Source: Bacillota bacterium (GTDB taxonomy: Bacteria; Bacteroidota; Bacteroidia; Bacteroidales; Bacteroidaceae). Taken from it: DNA of 39,124 bases. Shown piece by piece: positions 25,651-34,078 of this stretch; the first letter of the stretch is position 1; every line of letters begins with the position of its first letter. The stretch spans positions 1 to 39,124 of the forward strand of contig JAMPFD010000018.1 in assembly GCA_023664625.1 (NCBI GenBank), in the 5' to 3' direction. The notes under the pieces were generated by a model, which saw only the letters and a program-made list of their open reading frames with translations, searched no databases and was not told the origin of the DNA. A program made the position numbers and the translations under genes.

Positions 25651-28275
25651 ATGAATTTCGCAAAGAGATTATTTTTATTTGCCGTGGCCACTGTCCTATG
25701 CCAGACGGTAACGCTTCACGCACAGGACAAGATTGTCAACCCGGACATCTCATACGCAGGTAATCCGCGCAGCGTAACCATCGGCGGACTTGCCATCAGC
25801 GGTATCGAAGGATATGAAGACTATATGCTCCTCACAATCTCCTCTCTTACCGTAGGGCAGCAGATAACACTTCCGGGAAATGAGATAACCGATGCCGTAA
25901 AACGCTATTGGCGCCACGGTCTGTTCTCTGAAGTGAGCATCGCCGCCGATTCACTGGTAGGTGACAAAGTGTACCTCCATATCTATCTGAAAGCACGTCC
26001 GCGAGTTTCCACCATCAACTATATAGGCCTTAAAAAGTCTGAGAAAGAGGATATGGAACAGAAACTGGGACTCCTTAAAGGCTCACAGATTACTCCAAAC
26101 ATGATCTCCCGTGCAAAGACTCTCGCAAAGAAATATTTTGACGAGAAGGGGTTCAACAATGCCGAAATCTCCATCCGGCAACGTGACGATGTCACACAGA
26201 AGAACATGGTCATCCTTGACGTAGATGTCGACAAGAAGTCCAAGATGAAAGTCCACAGCATCACCATTGACGGCAATGAGAAACTTTCCGACAGCAAAAT
26301 CAAGGGCGGACTGTTCACAAAAGGTGCCCTCGGCAAGATAAACGAGGCTGGAAAGTTCCAGACATTCTTCAAGTCAAAGAAATACACACCTGAGCGTTAT
26401 AAAGAGGCGAAACAGTCCCTCATTGACAAATACAACGAACTGGGATACCGTGACGCGGACATCATCGTTGACAGTGTGTCCCAATATGACGACAAGCATG
26501 TCGATGTTTACCTCAATATCGACGAAGGACAGAAGTACTACATACGCGACATCAAATGGGTCGGCAACACAGTCTATAACACTGACCAGCTTCAGGGTGT
26601 ACTCGGCATGAGCAAAGGAGACACCTATAACCAGAAACTTCTTCACAAACGACTCAGTGAGGACGAGGATGCCGTGGGCAATATGTATTGGAACAACGGC
26701 TACCTCTTCTATAATCTTCAGCCTACAGAAGTGGAAGTCGTAGGCGACTCCATAGACCTTGAGATGCGAATCTTCGAAGGGCAGCAGGCACATATCAACC
26801 GTGTACGCATCAACGGCAACGACCGCGTCTATGAAAAAGTCATCCGTCGTGAGCTGCGTACCAAGCCTGGCGACCTATTCTCAAAAGAGTCACTGCAGCG
26901 TACTGCCCGCGAGCTCGCCACAATGGGGCATTTTGACCCTGAGTCAATCAATCCGGACGTCAAGCCAAACTACGAGGACGGCACCGTGGATATAAACTGG
27001 GACCTCGTCTCCAAGTCAAATGACCAGGTGGAACTCTCCCTCGGATGGGGTCAGACCGGTGTCATAGGACGTGTCGGACTGAAGCTCAACAACTTCTCAA
27101 TGGCCAACCTCTTCAACAAGAACAAGGAACACAGAGGCATCCTTCCAATCGGCGACGGCGAAGTGATGTCCCTGGGCGCACAGACCAATGGAACATACTA
27201 CCAGTCTTACAACATCAACTACTCCACGGGATGGTTTGGCGGCAAGCGCCCGGTATCCCTCAATGTCGGCGCATTCTTCTCCAAACAGACAGACGTTTCC
27301 TCCACCTACTACAACAGCAGTTACTACAATAATTACTACAACTACCTCTACGGCTACGGCAATAGCGGTTATTACAACAACTACGAGAACTATTACGACC
27401 CTGACAAATACATACAGCTCTTCGGTGCGAGCGTCGGTTGGGGAAAGCGTCTCAGCTGGCCTGACGACTATTTCCAGCTGTCACTGTCCCTTGCATACAC
27501 ACGCTATATGCTGAGGAACTGGAACTACTTTCTCATCACAACAGGTAACTGCAATAACCTTAATCTAAGCGTTGCACTGACACGCCACTCTGTGGACAAT
27601 CAGTTGTTCCCACGTAAAGGTTCCGAGTTTGAGCTCTCACTGTCCATCACTCCGCCATGGTCGTCATTCGACGGAAAGGACTATAAGAATCTCGCCAACA
27701 ACTACCAGTCGGCAACATACCAGAAAGAGCAGCAGGAAAAGTACAAATGGATAGAATACCACAAGTGGAAGTTCAAGTCCAAGACCTACACTGCACTCAC
27801 CAGCGGACAGAAATGTCTTGTTCTCATGACACGCGTTGAGTTCGGTATACTTGGTCATTTCAACAAATACAAGAAATCTCCTTTCGAGACATTCTATATG
27901 GGTGGCGACGGCATGTCAGGCTATTCAACGACATATGCAGAGGAGACAATCGGTCTGCGCGGCTACGAAAACGGCTCACTCACTCCTAACGGAGCATCAG
28001 GATATGCATACGACCGCTTCGCCGTTGAGTTGCGTTATCCGTTCCTCCTTGGCAACACAACCATCTACGGACTGGCATTCGCAGAAGCAGGCAACGCCTG
28101 GAGCGAGACAAAAGACCTCAATCCGTTTGACATGAAACGCTCCGCAGGAGCCGGTGTCCGCATTTTTCTCCCGATGGTCGGCCTGATGGGTATTGACTGG
28201 GCTTACGGTTTCGACAAGGTCTACGGAACAAAGGGCGGTTCACAGTTCCACTTCATTCTTGGCCAGGAGTTCTGA
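25651..28275 (+). CDS. bamA: Outer-membrane protein assembly factor BamA
   Basis: This is the Omp85 insertase that folds beta-barrels into the outer membrane. The 874-residue product has a signal peptide ending LHAQ (about residue 25), five POTRA domains over roughly 35-430, and the 16-stranded barrel over the rest. The barrel includes the surface-lock motif GLRGYENGS (VRGF/Y type) near residue 770 and the C-terminal beta signal HFILGQEF ending in Phe. Residues 551-587 form an extraordinary insert with 15 Tyr and 8 Asn, probably in an extracellular loop. The gene is preceded by uppS and followed by ompH/skp genes, whose products deliver barrel substrates to BamA. It is longer than E. coli BamA (810), in line with Bacteroidota forms. 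Confidence 0.95.
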   Translation: MNFAKRLFLFAVATVLCQTVTLHAQDKIVNPDISYAGNPRSVTIGGLAISGIEGYEDYMLLTISSLTVGQQITLPGNEITDAVKRYWRHGLFSEVSIAADSLVGDKVYLHIYLKARPRVSTINYIGLKKSEKEDMEQKLGLLKGSQITPNMISRAKTLAKKYFDEKGFNNAEISIRQRDDVTQKNMVILDVDVDKKSKMKVHSITIDGNEKLSDSKIKGGLFTKGALGKINEAGKFQTFFKSKKYTPERYKEAKQSLIDKYNELGYRDADIIVDSVSQYDDKHVDVYLNIDEGQKYYIRDIKWVGNTVYNTDQLQGVLGMSKGDTYNQKLLHKRLSEDEDAVGNMYWNNGYLFYNLQPTEVEVVGDSIDLEMRIFEGQQAHINRVRINGNDRVYEKVIRRELRTKPGDLFSKESLQRTARELATMGHFDPESINPDVKPNYEDGTVDINWDLVSKSNDQVELSLGWGQTGVIGRVGLKLNNFSMANLFNKNKEHRGILPIGDGEVMSLGAQTNGTYYQSYNINYSTGWFGGKRPVSLNVGAFFSKQTDVSSTYYNSSYYNNYYNYLYGYGNSGYYNNYENYYDPDKYIQLFGASVGWGKRLSWPDDYFQLSLSLAYTRYMLRNWNYFLITTGNCNNLNLSVALTRHSVDNQLFPRKGSEFELSLSITPPWSSFDGKDYKNLANNYQSATYQKEQQEKYKWIEYHKWKFKSKTYTALTSGQKCLVLMTRVEFGILGHFNKYKKSPFETFYMGGDGMSGYSTTYAEETIGLRGYENGSLTPNGASGYAYDRFAVELRYPFLLGNTTIYGLAFAEAGNAWSETKDLNPFDMKRSAGAGVRIFLPMVGLMGIDWAYGFDKVYGTKGGSQFHFILGQEF

Positions 28276-28378
28276 TACAACCGGCACGGGAATACATCTG
28301 AAAAGGAATCCCTATCAAAAATAGCCTTTCCCCTATGCAAGAGAGGTCATTTCCCTTCTCGGGAAAGCATTGAATATT

Positions 28379-28386
28379 TACCTTTG
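28379..28386 (+). promoter_or_regulatory. -7 promoter box before the first ompH gene
   Basis: TACCTTTG matches TAnnTTTG about 190 bp before the first ompH/skp start. It suggests transcription independent of bamA. A small inverted repeat (TTCCC/GGGAA) lies just upstream. Confidence 0.55.
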
Positions 28387-28577
28387 CATACGTAAAAAAA
28401 GCCTGCCGGTCACTCACAACAAATACCTGGAATTCAATCAGGATATAGTATCACAGCAGCTGAGGCATAAGAAAAGATATGCAAAGAAACAGTATTCCTG
28501 CAAGCTGCAGTTCATTCCTTGGAGTGAATGTCACAAACAAGTACAGTATATATTCCAATAAAAAAGAAACAACGATT

Positions 28578-29087
28578 ATGAAAAAGACACTTCTGACACT
28601 TGCCCTGCTACTCACATCCTTAGCGATGTCAGCTCAGAAATACGCACTTCTCGACATGGAGTATATCCTAAAGAACGTCCCTGCCTATGAGCGCGCGAAT
28701 GAACAGTTGGCACAGGTGAGCAAAAAATGGCAGGCCGAAGTGGAGGCTATCAATACTGAGGCCACCACACTCTACAAGAACTACCAAAACGAGGTAGTCT
28801 TCCTCTCACAGGAACAGAAGAAGTCACGTCAGGAAGCCATCATGAACAAGGAGCGCGAAGCTGCAGACCTGAAAAAGAAATACTTCGGTCCGGAAGGCGA
28901 GCTTTTCAAGAAACGTGAAGCCCTCATGACCCCTATCCAGGACGAGATATACAACACTGTGAAGGAAATAGCCGAACTCCGCGGATATTCCATGGTCATC
29001 GACCGTTCCGCCGACAACGGCATAATCTACGGTTCGCCACGTGTGGACATATCAAACGAGGTACTCCAAAGACTCGGATACCAGTAA
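28578..29087 (+). CDS. OmpH/Skp-family periplasmic chaperone, copy 1
   Basis: This is a periplasmic holdase expected to form trimers that carry unfolded outer-membrane proteins to BamA. I chose the start at 28578 because it gives a signal peptide (KTLLTLALLLTSLAMSAQ). The frame continues upstream without protein-like sequence. The 169-residue product opens with the beta strand KYALLDMEYILKNVPAYERA, a long charged coiled-coil arm (about 40-120) rich in Lys, Glu and Gln, and the closing strand GYSMVIDRSADNGIIYGSP. It is followed by two paralogues. Confidence 0.9.
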   Translation: MKKTLLTLALLLTSLAMSAQKYALLDMEYILKNVPAYERANEQLAQVSKKWQAEVEAINTEATTLYKNYQNEVVFLSQEQKKSRQEAIMNKEREAADLKKKYFGPEGELFKKREALMTPIQDEIYNTVKEIAELRGYSMVIDRSADNGIIYGSPRVDISNEVLQRLGYQ

Positions 29088-29304
29088 TTTGAAATACGGT
29101 TGCAGGCAGAAGGTTATAGGCTTGTTATAGGCTGACTATGACAAGAAAGACTGACACTAATGCACATTGTCATGCGGTGCGGGCTAAAGTGTATGGGGCT
29201 TATTTCCAGCCATTGCAAAGATTCCGGGAACAAAGCTGCAAAGAGCCGGCAAGCCGTCCGACAGACAAAGAAAAAAATCAATAACAACAAAACAATAAAA
29301 GACA

Positions 29305-29811
29305 ATGAAAAAGATTATCATCATGCTGATGGCACTCCTGCCAATGGCAGCAATGGCACAGAACGTAAAGTTCGGCCACATCGACACACAGTCACTCATG
29401 CAGCATATGCCTGAATTCATCAAGGCACGCGGCGAACTCGAAGCAGAGCAGAAACAGTACGAGAACGAGCTTCAGGAGATGCAGAAAGAACTCCAGACAA
29501 AGGCTGAGAAGTACGAGAAAGAGAAGGCTACCATGAACGCAACCATGCAGCAGTCAACAGAGCAGTCCCTTCAAGAGATGTACACAAAAATACAGCAGGC
29601 TTATCAGGACAACCAGCAGAAGATCCAGAAGGCAAGCCAGGAGAAGCTCCAGCCAATCTCAACAAAGCTCCAGAACGCCATTCAGGCAGTAGGCAAGGCC
29701 GGCGGCTATGTATATATCATGGATATCGCAGCCGGCATTCCATATATCAGCGAGGCCCTCAGCAAAGACGTTTCTTCAGAGGTAAAGGCTGAACTCAACA
29801 AGATGAAATAA
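29305..29811 (+). CDS. OmpH/Skp-family periplasmic chaperone, copy 2
   Basis: This is the second Skp-like protein of the cluster, with a signal peptide ending AMAQ (about residue 19). The 168-residue product has the canonical opening KFGHIDTQSLMQHMPEF, a coiled-coil arm rich in Glu, Gln and Lys with many Met and Gln residues (MQQSTEQSLQEMY), and a closing strand GGYVYIMDIAAGIPYIS. It is separated from copy 1 by 217 bp with no recognised promoter. A strong terminator directly follows. It fits the usual Skp size (about 160). It is the copy closest to the standard Skp form. Confidence 0.93.
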   Translation: MKKIIIMLMALLPMAAMAQNVKFGHIDTQSLMQHMPEFIKARGELEAEQKQYENELQEMQKELQTKAEKYEKEKATMNATMQQSTEQSLQEMYTKIQQAYQDNQQKIQKASQEKLQPISTKLQNAIQAVGKAGGYVYIMDIAAGIPYISEALSKDVSSEVKAELNKMK

Positions 29812-29818
29812 ATTCACA

Positions 29819-29873
29819 CGCACCTGTTGCCATACGGGTATACTTAGCGTATGGCAACAGGTGCGTTTTTTTT
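29819..29873 (+). terminator. Strong intrinsic terminator after ompH copy 2
   Basis: A perfect 18-bp stem, CGCACCTGTTGCCATACG (29819-29836) with CGTATGGCAACAGGTGCG (29848-29865), is followed by an eight-T run (29866-29873). Confidence 0.93.
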
Positions 29874-30058
29874 ACACCTTCACCCAACAGACCTCCCGCA
29901 GCACCCCTCCATACATAAACGGCAACACCACGTGCATGCCGCTCCAGTATCGCCAATCCCAATAGTCATACGAGACAATCTCGTCAACGCCGTCACGGCA
30001 CAGAAAAGCGAACTTCACGCATCCCCAGCAGTCATCCGTCAAACAAAGAACAGACACA

Positions 30059-30562
30059 ATGAAAAGACTCACATTTCTCTTTACCCTCCTCACAGTCCTG
30101 TCCTTCACGGCAGCGGCACAGGTAAAAGTAGGCTATTTCAGTTATGATGCCGCAATTAAAGCCATGCCGGAATATCAGGCCACTCTTGACACACTGCAGA
30201 CAATCCGCAGCCAATACGAGAGCGAGGCAAGACGCGCAGAAGAGGAATTCAATACCAAGTATGAGGAATTTCTTGACAGCTACGACCGCCTTGCAGCCAG
30301 CATACGCCGCAAGCGACAGACAGAAATGCAGCAGCTCCTGGAATCCAATGTAAAGTTCCGTGAGGAGACACGCAAGCTCATACGTCAGGCCGAGGAGGAG
30401 AAGATGGCAGAACTGAGCATGAAGCTCAATGAGAGGGTGCGCCTCGTGGCACAAAAGCACGGCTTTTCCCTCATTCTGAACACTGACGGCAATGCCTGCC
30501 CGTACATTGACCCAATGCTCGGGGAAGACATCGGCACACTGCTTACGGAGGACATAAAATAA
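30059..30562 (+). CDS. OmpH/Skp-family periplasmic chaperone, copy 3
   Basis: This is the third Skp-like protein (167 residues) with a signal peptide ending SFTAAAQ. The opening strand is KVGYFSYDAAIKAMPEYQA. A coiled-coil arm with high Arg content (RSQYESEARRAEEEFNTKYE) follows, then a closing strand HGFSLILNTDGNACPYIDP. It is unusual in that a strong terminator separates it from copy 2. No consensus promoter was seen in the 185-bp gap, so its expression mode is unclear. Its charge pattern differs from copies 1 and 2, hinting at different clients. Confidence 0.9.
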   Translation: MKRLTFLFTLLTVLSFTAAAQVKVGYFSYDAAIKAMPEYQATLDTLQTIRSQYESEARRAEEEFNTKYEEFLDSYDRLAASIRRKRQTEMQQLLESNVKFREETRKLIRQAEEEKMAELSMKLNERVRLVAQKHGFSLILNTDGNACPYIDPMLGEDIGTLLTEDIK

Positions 30563-30578
30563 GTTCCTCTACTCCGTC

Positions 30579-30603
30579 ATGCGCCATGGCGCATATTTTT
30601 TTT
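30579..30603 (+). terminator. Terminator after ompH copy 3
   Basis: The palindrome ATGCGCCATGGCGCAT (30579-30594) can form a short stem with a CATG loop and is followed by eight T residues (30596-30603). Confidence 0.65.
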
Positions 30604-30697
30604 CATTTTGCAGAAAGACGGATAACACTTTATTCCTCTTCACTGCCGGCCGTCACGGCAGAGAACAACAATACAACCTTCATATCCCATACCACAG

Positions 30698-31546
30698 ATG
30701 AGTCCGATAGGAGTTTTCGATTCAGGTTACGGAGGACTTACCATCTTGCAGAAGCTGCAAGAGCGTCTCCCACAGTATGACTACCTCTACTTAGGCGACA
30801 ATGCGCGTGCCCCATACGGCTCGCGCTCTTTTGATGTCGTCTATGAATTCACACGCCAAGCAGTGGCGAAACTCTTCGACCTCGGATGCAACCTTGTCAT
30901 TCTCGGATGCAATACCGCCTCGGCAAAAGCACTCCGCAGCATACAGCAGAACGACCTCATCGCCTACAACCTCTCCCATCCCGCTCCCGGCGAGACGGAA
31001 GGACACCGCCGCGTGCTCGGCGTAATACGCCCCACAGTAGAGAAGATAGGTCATATCACCGAGACCCGCCACATAGGCTATGTAGCCACAGAAGGCACAG
31101 TACGCTCCAACAGCTACGAACTGGAAATGGCTAAGTTCTTCCCAGACATAAAGGTAACAGGACAGGCCTGCCCGCTCTGGGCGGCCATAGTCGAAGCCGG
31201 CGAGGCCGACAGTGAAGGTGCCGACTTTTTTGTAAGGAAACGCATCAGGCAGCTCCTTGCCAAGGATTCCCTGATAGACACCATCCTCCTCGGCTGCACC
31301 CACTATCCCCTGCTCATCAATTCCCTCAGGAAAGCCGTGCCCCAAGGTATCGGCATACTGCCTCAAGGCGACATCATAGTCGAAAGCCTCGCCGACTATT
31401 TCCGCAGGCATCCAGACATGGACAACCGCTGTTCAAAGGGTGGAACGACACGCTACCTCACCACAGAAAGCCCTGAAAGATTCAAGGAATGTGCCCAAAT
31501 CTTCCTGCACCATAATATCGAAGTGGAACATACTGACCTCGCATGA
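30698..31546 (+). CDS. murI: Glutamate racemase
   Basis: This cytoplasmic enzyme converts L-glutamate to D-glutamate for peptidoglycan. The 282-residue product shows VFDSGYGGLT with the general-base-associated Asp8, catalytic Cys71 in ILGCNTASA, and catalytic Cys200 in LLGCTHYPLL. GDNARAPYG near residue 33 is also conserved. It contains a C-terminal extension beyond the usual 265 residues. Murl after ompH/skp genes is a known Bacteroidales arrangement. It lies about 95 bp after the terminator of ompH copy 3, and no consensus promoter was recognised in that gap. Confidence 0.97.
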   Translation: MSPIGVFDSGYGGLTILQKLQERLPQYDYLYLGDNARAPYGSRSFDVVYEFTRQAVAKLFDLGCNLVILGCNTASAKALRSIQQNDLIAYNLSHPAPGETEGHRRVLGVIRPTVEKIGHITETRHIGYVATEGTVRSNSYELEMAKFFPDIKVTGQACPLWAAIVEAGEADSEGADFFVRKRIRQLLAKDSLIDTILLGCTHYPLLINSLRKAVPQGIGILPQGDIIVESLADYFRRHPDMDNRCSKGGTTRYLTTESPERFKECAQIFLHHNIEVEHTDLA

Positions 31547-31626
31547 TTACTGCCATTTCGCAAAATTCGTCCTTCATTCTCATTTTCCACTGCCAGCAAT
31601 ATAGAACAGTAACTGTTGTAAATTAG

Positions 31627-31680
31627 TTATGAAATACACCCCAAAAGTTTTTTGTCTAACTTTTGGGGTGTATTTCATAA
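31627..31680. terminator. Perfect 23-bp hairpin downstream of murI
   Basis: The arms 31627-31649 (containing GAAATACACCCCAAAAG) and 31658-31680 (CTTTTGGGGTGTATTTC) pair perfectly over 23 bp with the 8-nt loop TTTTGTCT. There is no T run after it in the plus direction. A TIR-like sequence, GTAACTGTTGTAAATTAG, abuts the left arm, so it may be a transposon-related structure or a bidirectional terminator for murI. Confidence 0.6.
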
Positions 31681-32031
31681 TGCCGTCATTGTACTTTTTT
31701 CTTCTATTGGTCGCTCTTTTCATAATACCCGTGGTTGATTATTCTAAGGAATATAGAACGAACTACCAGGATATACTGACAGGCTGCTTGGGGGCAATGT
31801 TTTTTCTTTGGCGACAAAGGTCATGCGATATTTTGGATGGCTTATCAGTTCTTTTCGTTCATTGATAAAACGAGAATTCGTAAGTGTAGTTAAATCATTG
31901 GTGAGTATATTGGAGTTATATATGGATTTCAATTTCCACAAGCAGGTAGAAGTTTGCATGTGGAATGTGATTTTATTTATGTTCGGTAAACCATGGCGAA
32001 ATTGTCATTACCCATTGGTATCTCTATAAGA
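31681..32031. other. Interval with no recognisable gene
   Basis: Short frames occur on both strands (for example a 71-codon minus-strand frame at 31744-31959 and a hydrophobic plus-strand frame from 31629), but none has a recognisable family, promoter or ribosome site. The AT-rich composition differs from the flanking operons, and decayed foreign DNA is likely. Confidence 0.45.
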
Positions 32032-32063
32032 TTTGGAATCACTTGTGGAATGTTTTACCTTTG
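32032..32063 (+). promoter_or_regulatory. Consensus promoter, plus strand
   Basis: TTTG (32032-32035), a 20-bp spacer, and TACCTTTG (32056-32063) form a full consensus promoter. About 55 bp downstream lies a boxA-like GTTCTTTGACAT (32118-32129), as in rRNA leaders, but no rRNA follows. Confidence 0.7.
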
Positions 32064-32107
32064 CATTATCTTTTTATTGTAATCGAAGCCAAGAGAGATG
32101 CTGGATA

Positions 32108-32311
32108 TTAATTAAAAGTGTTCTTTGACATGATTACCGTACTAAAATCTTCTGAATATACAGAAATCCGCATAAGGAAGTCCTGCGCAATGGCAAAGTC
32201 GTGAAATGCCGGATGAATCGGATTTTCACTGTCATTATGTGTGTTTTTTAATAAAAAACGTGCAAATAATTGCAGGAAATTCAAAATCAACAAGTTCGAC
32301 AATGAAGGCAA
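32108..32311 (-). CDS. Small ORF of unknown function
   Basis: A 67-codon minus-strand frame has a hydrophobic N-terminal third (SNLLILNFLQLFARFLL) and a polar C-terminus. A full consensus promoter lies upstream at 32419-32388 on the same strand, which is the main support. I do not recognise a family. It may be a decayed insertion-sequence gene, a membrane peptide or noise. Confidence 0.28.
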   Translation of the reverse strand: MPSLSNLLILNFLQLFARFLLKNTHNDSENPIHPAFHDFAIAQDFLMRISVYSEDFSTVIMSKNTFN

Positions 32312-32387
32312 AAAGAGGGTAATGACAAGGCAACAGTTCTTATTTCAGCATTTTGCAATACATTACATTCAAACAACTCTTCACCTG

Positions 32388-32419
32388 CAAAGGTAATGCT
32401 ATTTTGTAAATGAACCAAA
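32388..32419 (-). promoter_or_regulatory. Consensus promoter, minus strand
   Basis: On the minus strand TTTG (32419-32416), a 20-bp spacer, and TACCTTTG (32395-32388) form a full consensus promoter. It faces the plus-strand promoter at 32032-32063, 325 bp away. Confidence 0.7.
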
Positions 32420-32444
32420 TAATATTCCTCTGATTTATTGGGCT

Positions 32445-32753
32445 TCAGAATTTAAGCAAGCCATATTCTTCCATCTTTCGATAGAGCGTTGTCCTGCCGA
32501 TTCCCAATAGTCGTGCTGCGTTTTTTTTGTTGCCATCAGCCTGTTTCAATACCCGTAGGATGCGTTCCTTCTCCTCCGTTGCATTTTTAAGAGCAAAGGT
32601 AGGCAAGGTGGCATTACTATCTAAATACAACTCCAAATCTTCTTCGGTTATTATATCACCCTTGGCTTGCAGAACTGCCGTAAAATCTTCCGCCTCAGCT
32701 CCCGCACGTTGCCCAGCCACGGACAATTTTCTCAATGACAGCAACCTTTCCAT
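32445..32753 (-). pseudogene. Frameshifted C-terminal remnant of an NtrC-type sigma-54 activator
   Basis: The last part of this minus-strand frame is a Fis-type helix-turn-helix ([20 protein letters not shown] then [19 protein letters not shown]), preceded by the linker [12 protein letters not shown]. In another frame at 32690-32722 the DNA encodes [12 protein letters not shown], the end of the AAA+ sigma-54-interaction domain (usual PWPGNVREL), and the preceding ERLLSL is in the first frame. The order and spacing match NtrC/AtoC proteins, but at least two frameshifts are needed to join the pieces. The rest of the AAA+ and receiver domains is missing. It is a broken gene. Confidence 0.75.
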
Positions 32754-32873
32754 AACTAAAATAACCGACGATATGAAGTGTACATCTGTCTGCTATTCCA
32801 GCCGTTACTGCGTAAAACATATTGGTATGTCGCTAAGCGAATACCGCACAGTCAATTCATCTGAATCGTAAAT

Positions 32874-33428
32874 TTATTTGATGCGCCGGATTAGCCGTGC
32901 CGGATTTCCTGCCACGATTGTGTTGGGCTCCACGTCGCGGGTCACAACACTACCTGCGCCGACAACGGCATTTTCTCCTACCATTACTCCCGGCAGGATT
33001 GTTGCCCCGGCTCCAATCCATGCACGGCGACAAATTCTGACAGGTTTGCAGGTAATTACCATGCGATCTTCAAGGTCATGGTTGTTGGAAATCAACTGGA
33101 CATTGGCCGCTATCAACGCCTCGTCCTCAATAGTAATTCCTCCTGCCGACATCATCAGGCAGTTGCTTTGTACTATTACCTTATGTCCGATTTTGACCTT
33201 GTTGAACCTAACACCATTCAACGGAGTAGTCACACGACTACCTTCACCCATCTCTGGGAATAACTCGCGCACCAAAGCGTCAAATTCCTCAGTGGCAGGC
33301 ATTGTATGATTCAGTTTGAACAGGGTTTGTATCTGCTTTGAGAGTTCCGCTTCCTCCTGAGTGGGATGCGCACAATCTATTCTCACTTCGTGAGTGCTTT
33401 CGCAATTACTTATTTCTTCCATTATCAT
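32874..33428 (-). CDS. Sugar/xenobiotic O-acetyltransferase (hexapeptide repeat, LacA/Maa-like)
   Basis: This cytoplasmic acetyl-CoA-dependent enzyme transfers acetyl groups to hydroxyls of sugars or foreign compounds. The 184-residue product has an N-terminal Mac-type helical region (about 28-60) and then left-handed beta-helix hexapeptides ([60 protein letters not shown]). The catalytic His is His117 in SNNHDLEDR. It is the last gene of the minus-strand operon and its start overlaps the stop of the flavodoxin gene by four bases (ATGA), showing translational coupling. It has no signal peptide, unlike most of its operon partners. The real acceptor is unknown. Confidence 0.9.
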   Translation of the reverse strand: MIMEEISNCESTHEVRIDCAHPTQEEAELSKQIQTLFKLNHTMPATEEFDALVRELFPEMGEGSRVTTPLNGVRFNKVKIGHKVIVQSNCLMMSAGGITIEDEALIAANVQLISNNHDLEDRMVITCKPVRICRRAWIGAGATILPGVMVGENAVVGAGSVVTRDVEPNTIVAGNPARLIRRIK

Positions 33429-34078
33429 TTCAGCTTTTCAACCCAAGAATTTACAGACTTGCGGGCTTGCTCACGATTATTCTGAGCTGTTGCACCGCGT
33501 ACGGCAAGTCCTTTGGCTACAGTCGCACCTTTACACGCCTTGGCAATGTAACTTTCAGTGCTTGAGAGTCCGCTACCCTCATGGGTACAGAACGGTACGA
33601 CTGTCTTGTCATTCCAATCATGCTTTTCCAGGAAAGTATATACCGGCATGGGCATATCGCCCCACCAGTTGGGATAGCCGATAAAAACGACATCGTAGTC
33701 CTCAACATTGACATCGCCCTTAATAGCGGGACGCGCTTTATGTTCCTTTTCCTGTTTGGCTATCTCAACAACTTCATCATAAGAGTCATGAGGATATTCC
33801 TTTTCGGGTACAATCTCAAAGAGCGTACCACCGGTGGCTTCGGCTATCATTTTGGCAATTATGTGGGTATTGCCTTCGGATATGTTGCCCACACCATAAT
33901 TTTCGCCTGTGTGGGAGAAAAATGCTACAAGCGTTCTCTTGCCTGATATTGATGTACTCATATTGCTTTCTTTGTTGTTTTGGGTTTCATTTTTTGCCGT
34001 TGCATTGTTGTTGGCACATGACACCACAGATAGTGTCGATGCGACAAACATAACAACCATGCTGATTATCTTTATCAT
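33425..34078 (-). CDS. Exported flavodoxin-like lipoprotein
   Basis: An FMN-binding electron carrier predicted to be anchored in the periplasm. The 217-residue product begins with a lipoprotein signal peptide ([15 protein letters not shown], Cys21) and an Asn/Lys-rich linker, and then the flavodoxin fold from about residue 45. FMN phosphate-loop residues are SHTGEN in [11 protein letters not shown]. The isoalloxazine-flanking loop is [10 protein letters not shown]. An internal Met40 ([15 protein letters not shown]) preceded by an A-rich stretch would yield a cytoplasmic form if used. The start codon shares one base with the stop of the upstream gene (TAATG), and its stop overlaps the next gene by four bases. 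Confidence 0.9.
   Translation of the reverse strand: MIKIISMVVMFVASTLSVVSCANNNATAKNETQNNKESNMSTSISGKRTLVAFFSHTGENYGVGNISEGNTHIIAKMIAEATGGTLFEIVPEKEYPHDSYDEVVEIAKQEKEHKARPAIKGDVNVEDYDVVFIGYPNWWGDMPMPVYTFLEKHDWNDKTVVPFCTHEGSGLSSTESYIAKACKGATVAKGLAVRGATAQNNREQARKSVNSWVEKLK

Noticed and set aside
29872..30108. A 78-codon minus-strand frame rich in Tyr and Trp between ompH copies 2 and 3
   Set aside because: The sequence is protein-like in places, but there is no promoter, no homology that I recognise, and it runs into the start of ompH copy 3.
30791..31411. A 206-codon minus-strand frame opposite murI
   Set aside because: It is antisense to murI, which has both catalytic Cys motifs; no independent support.
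31744..31959. A 71-codon minus-strand frame in the relic region
   Set aside because: No promoter or recognisable family; it could be part of a decayed mobile gene but this cannot be supported from the sequence alone.
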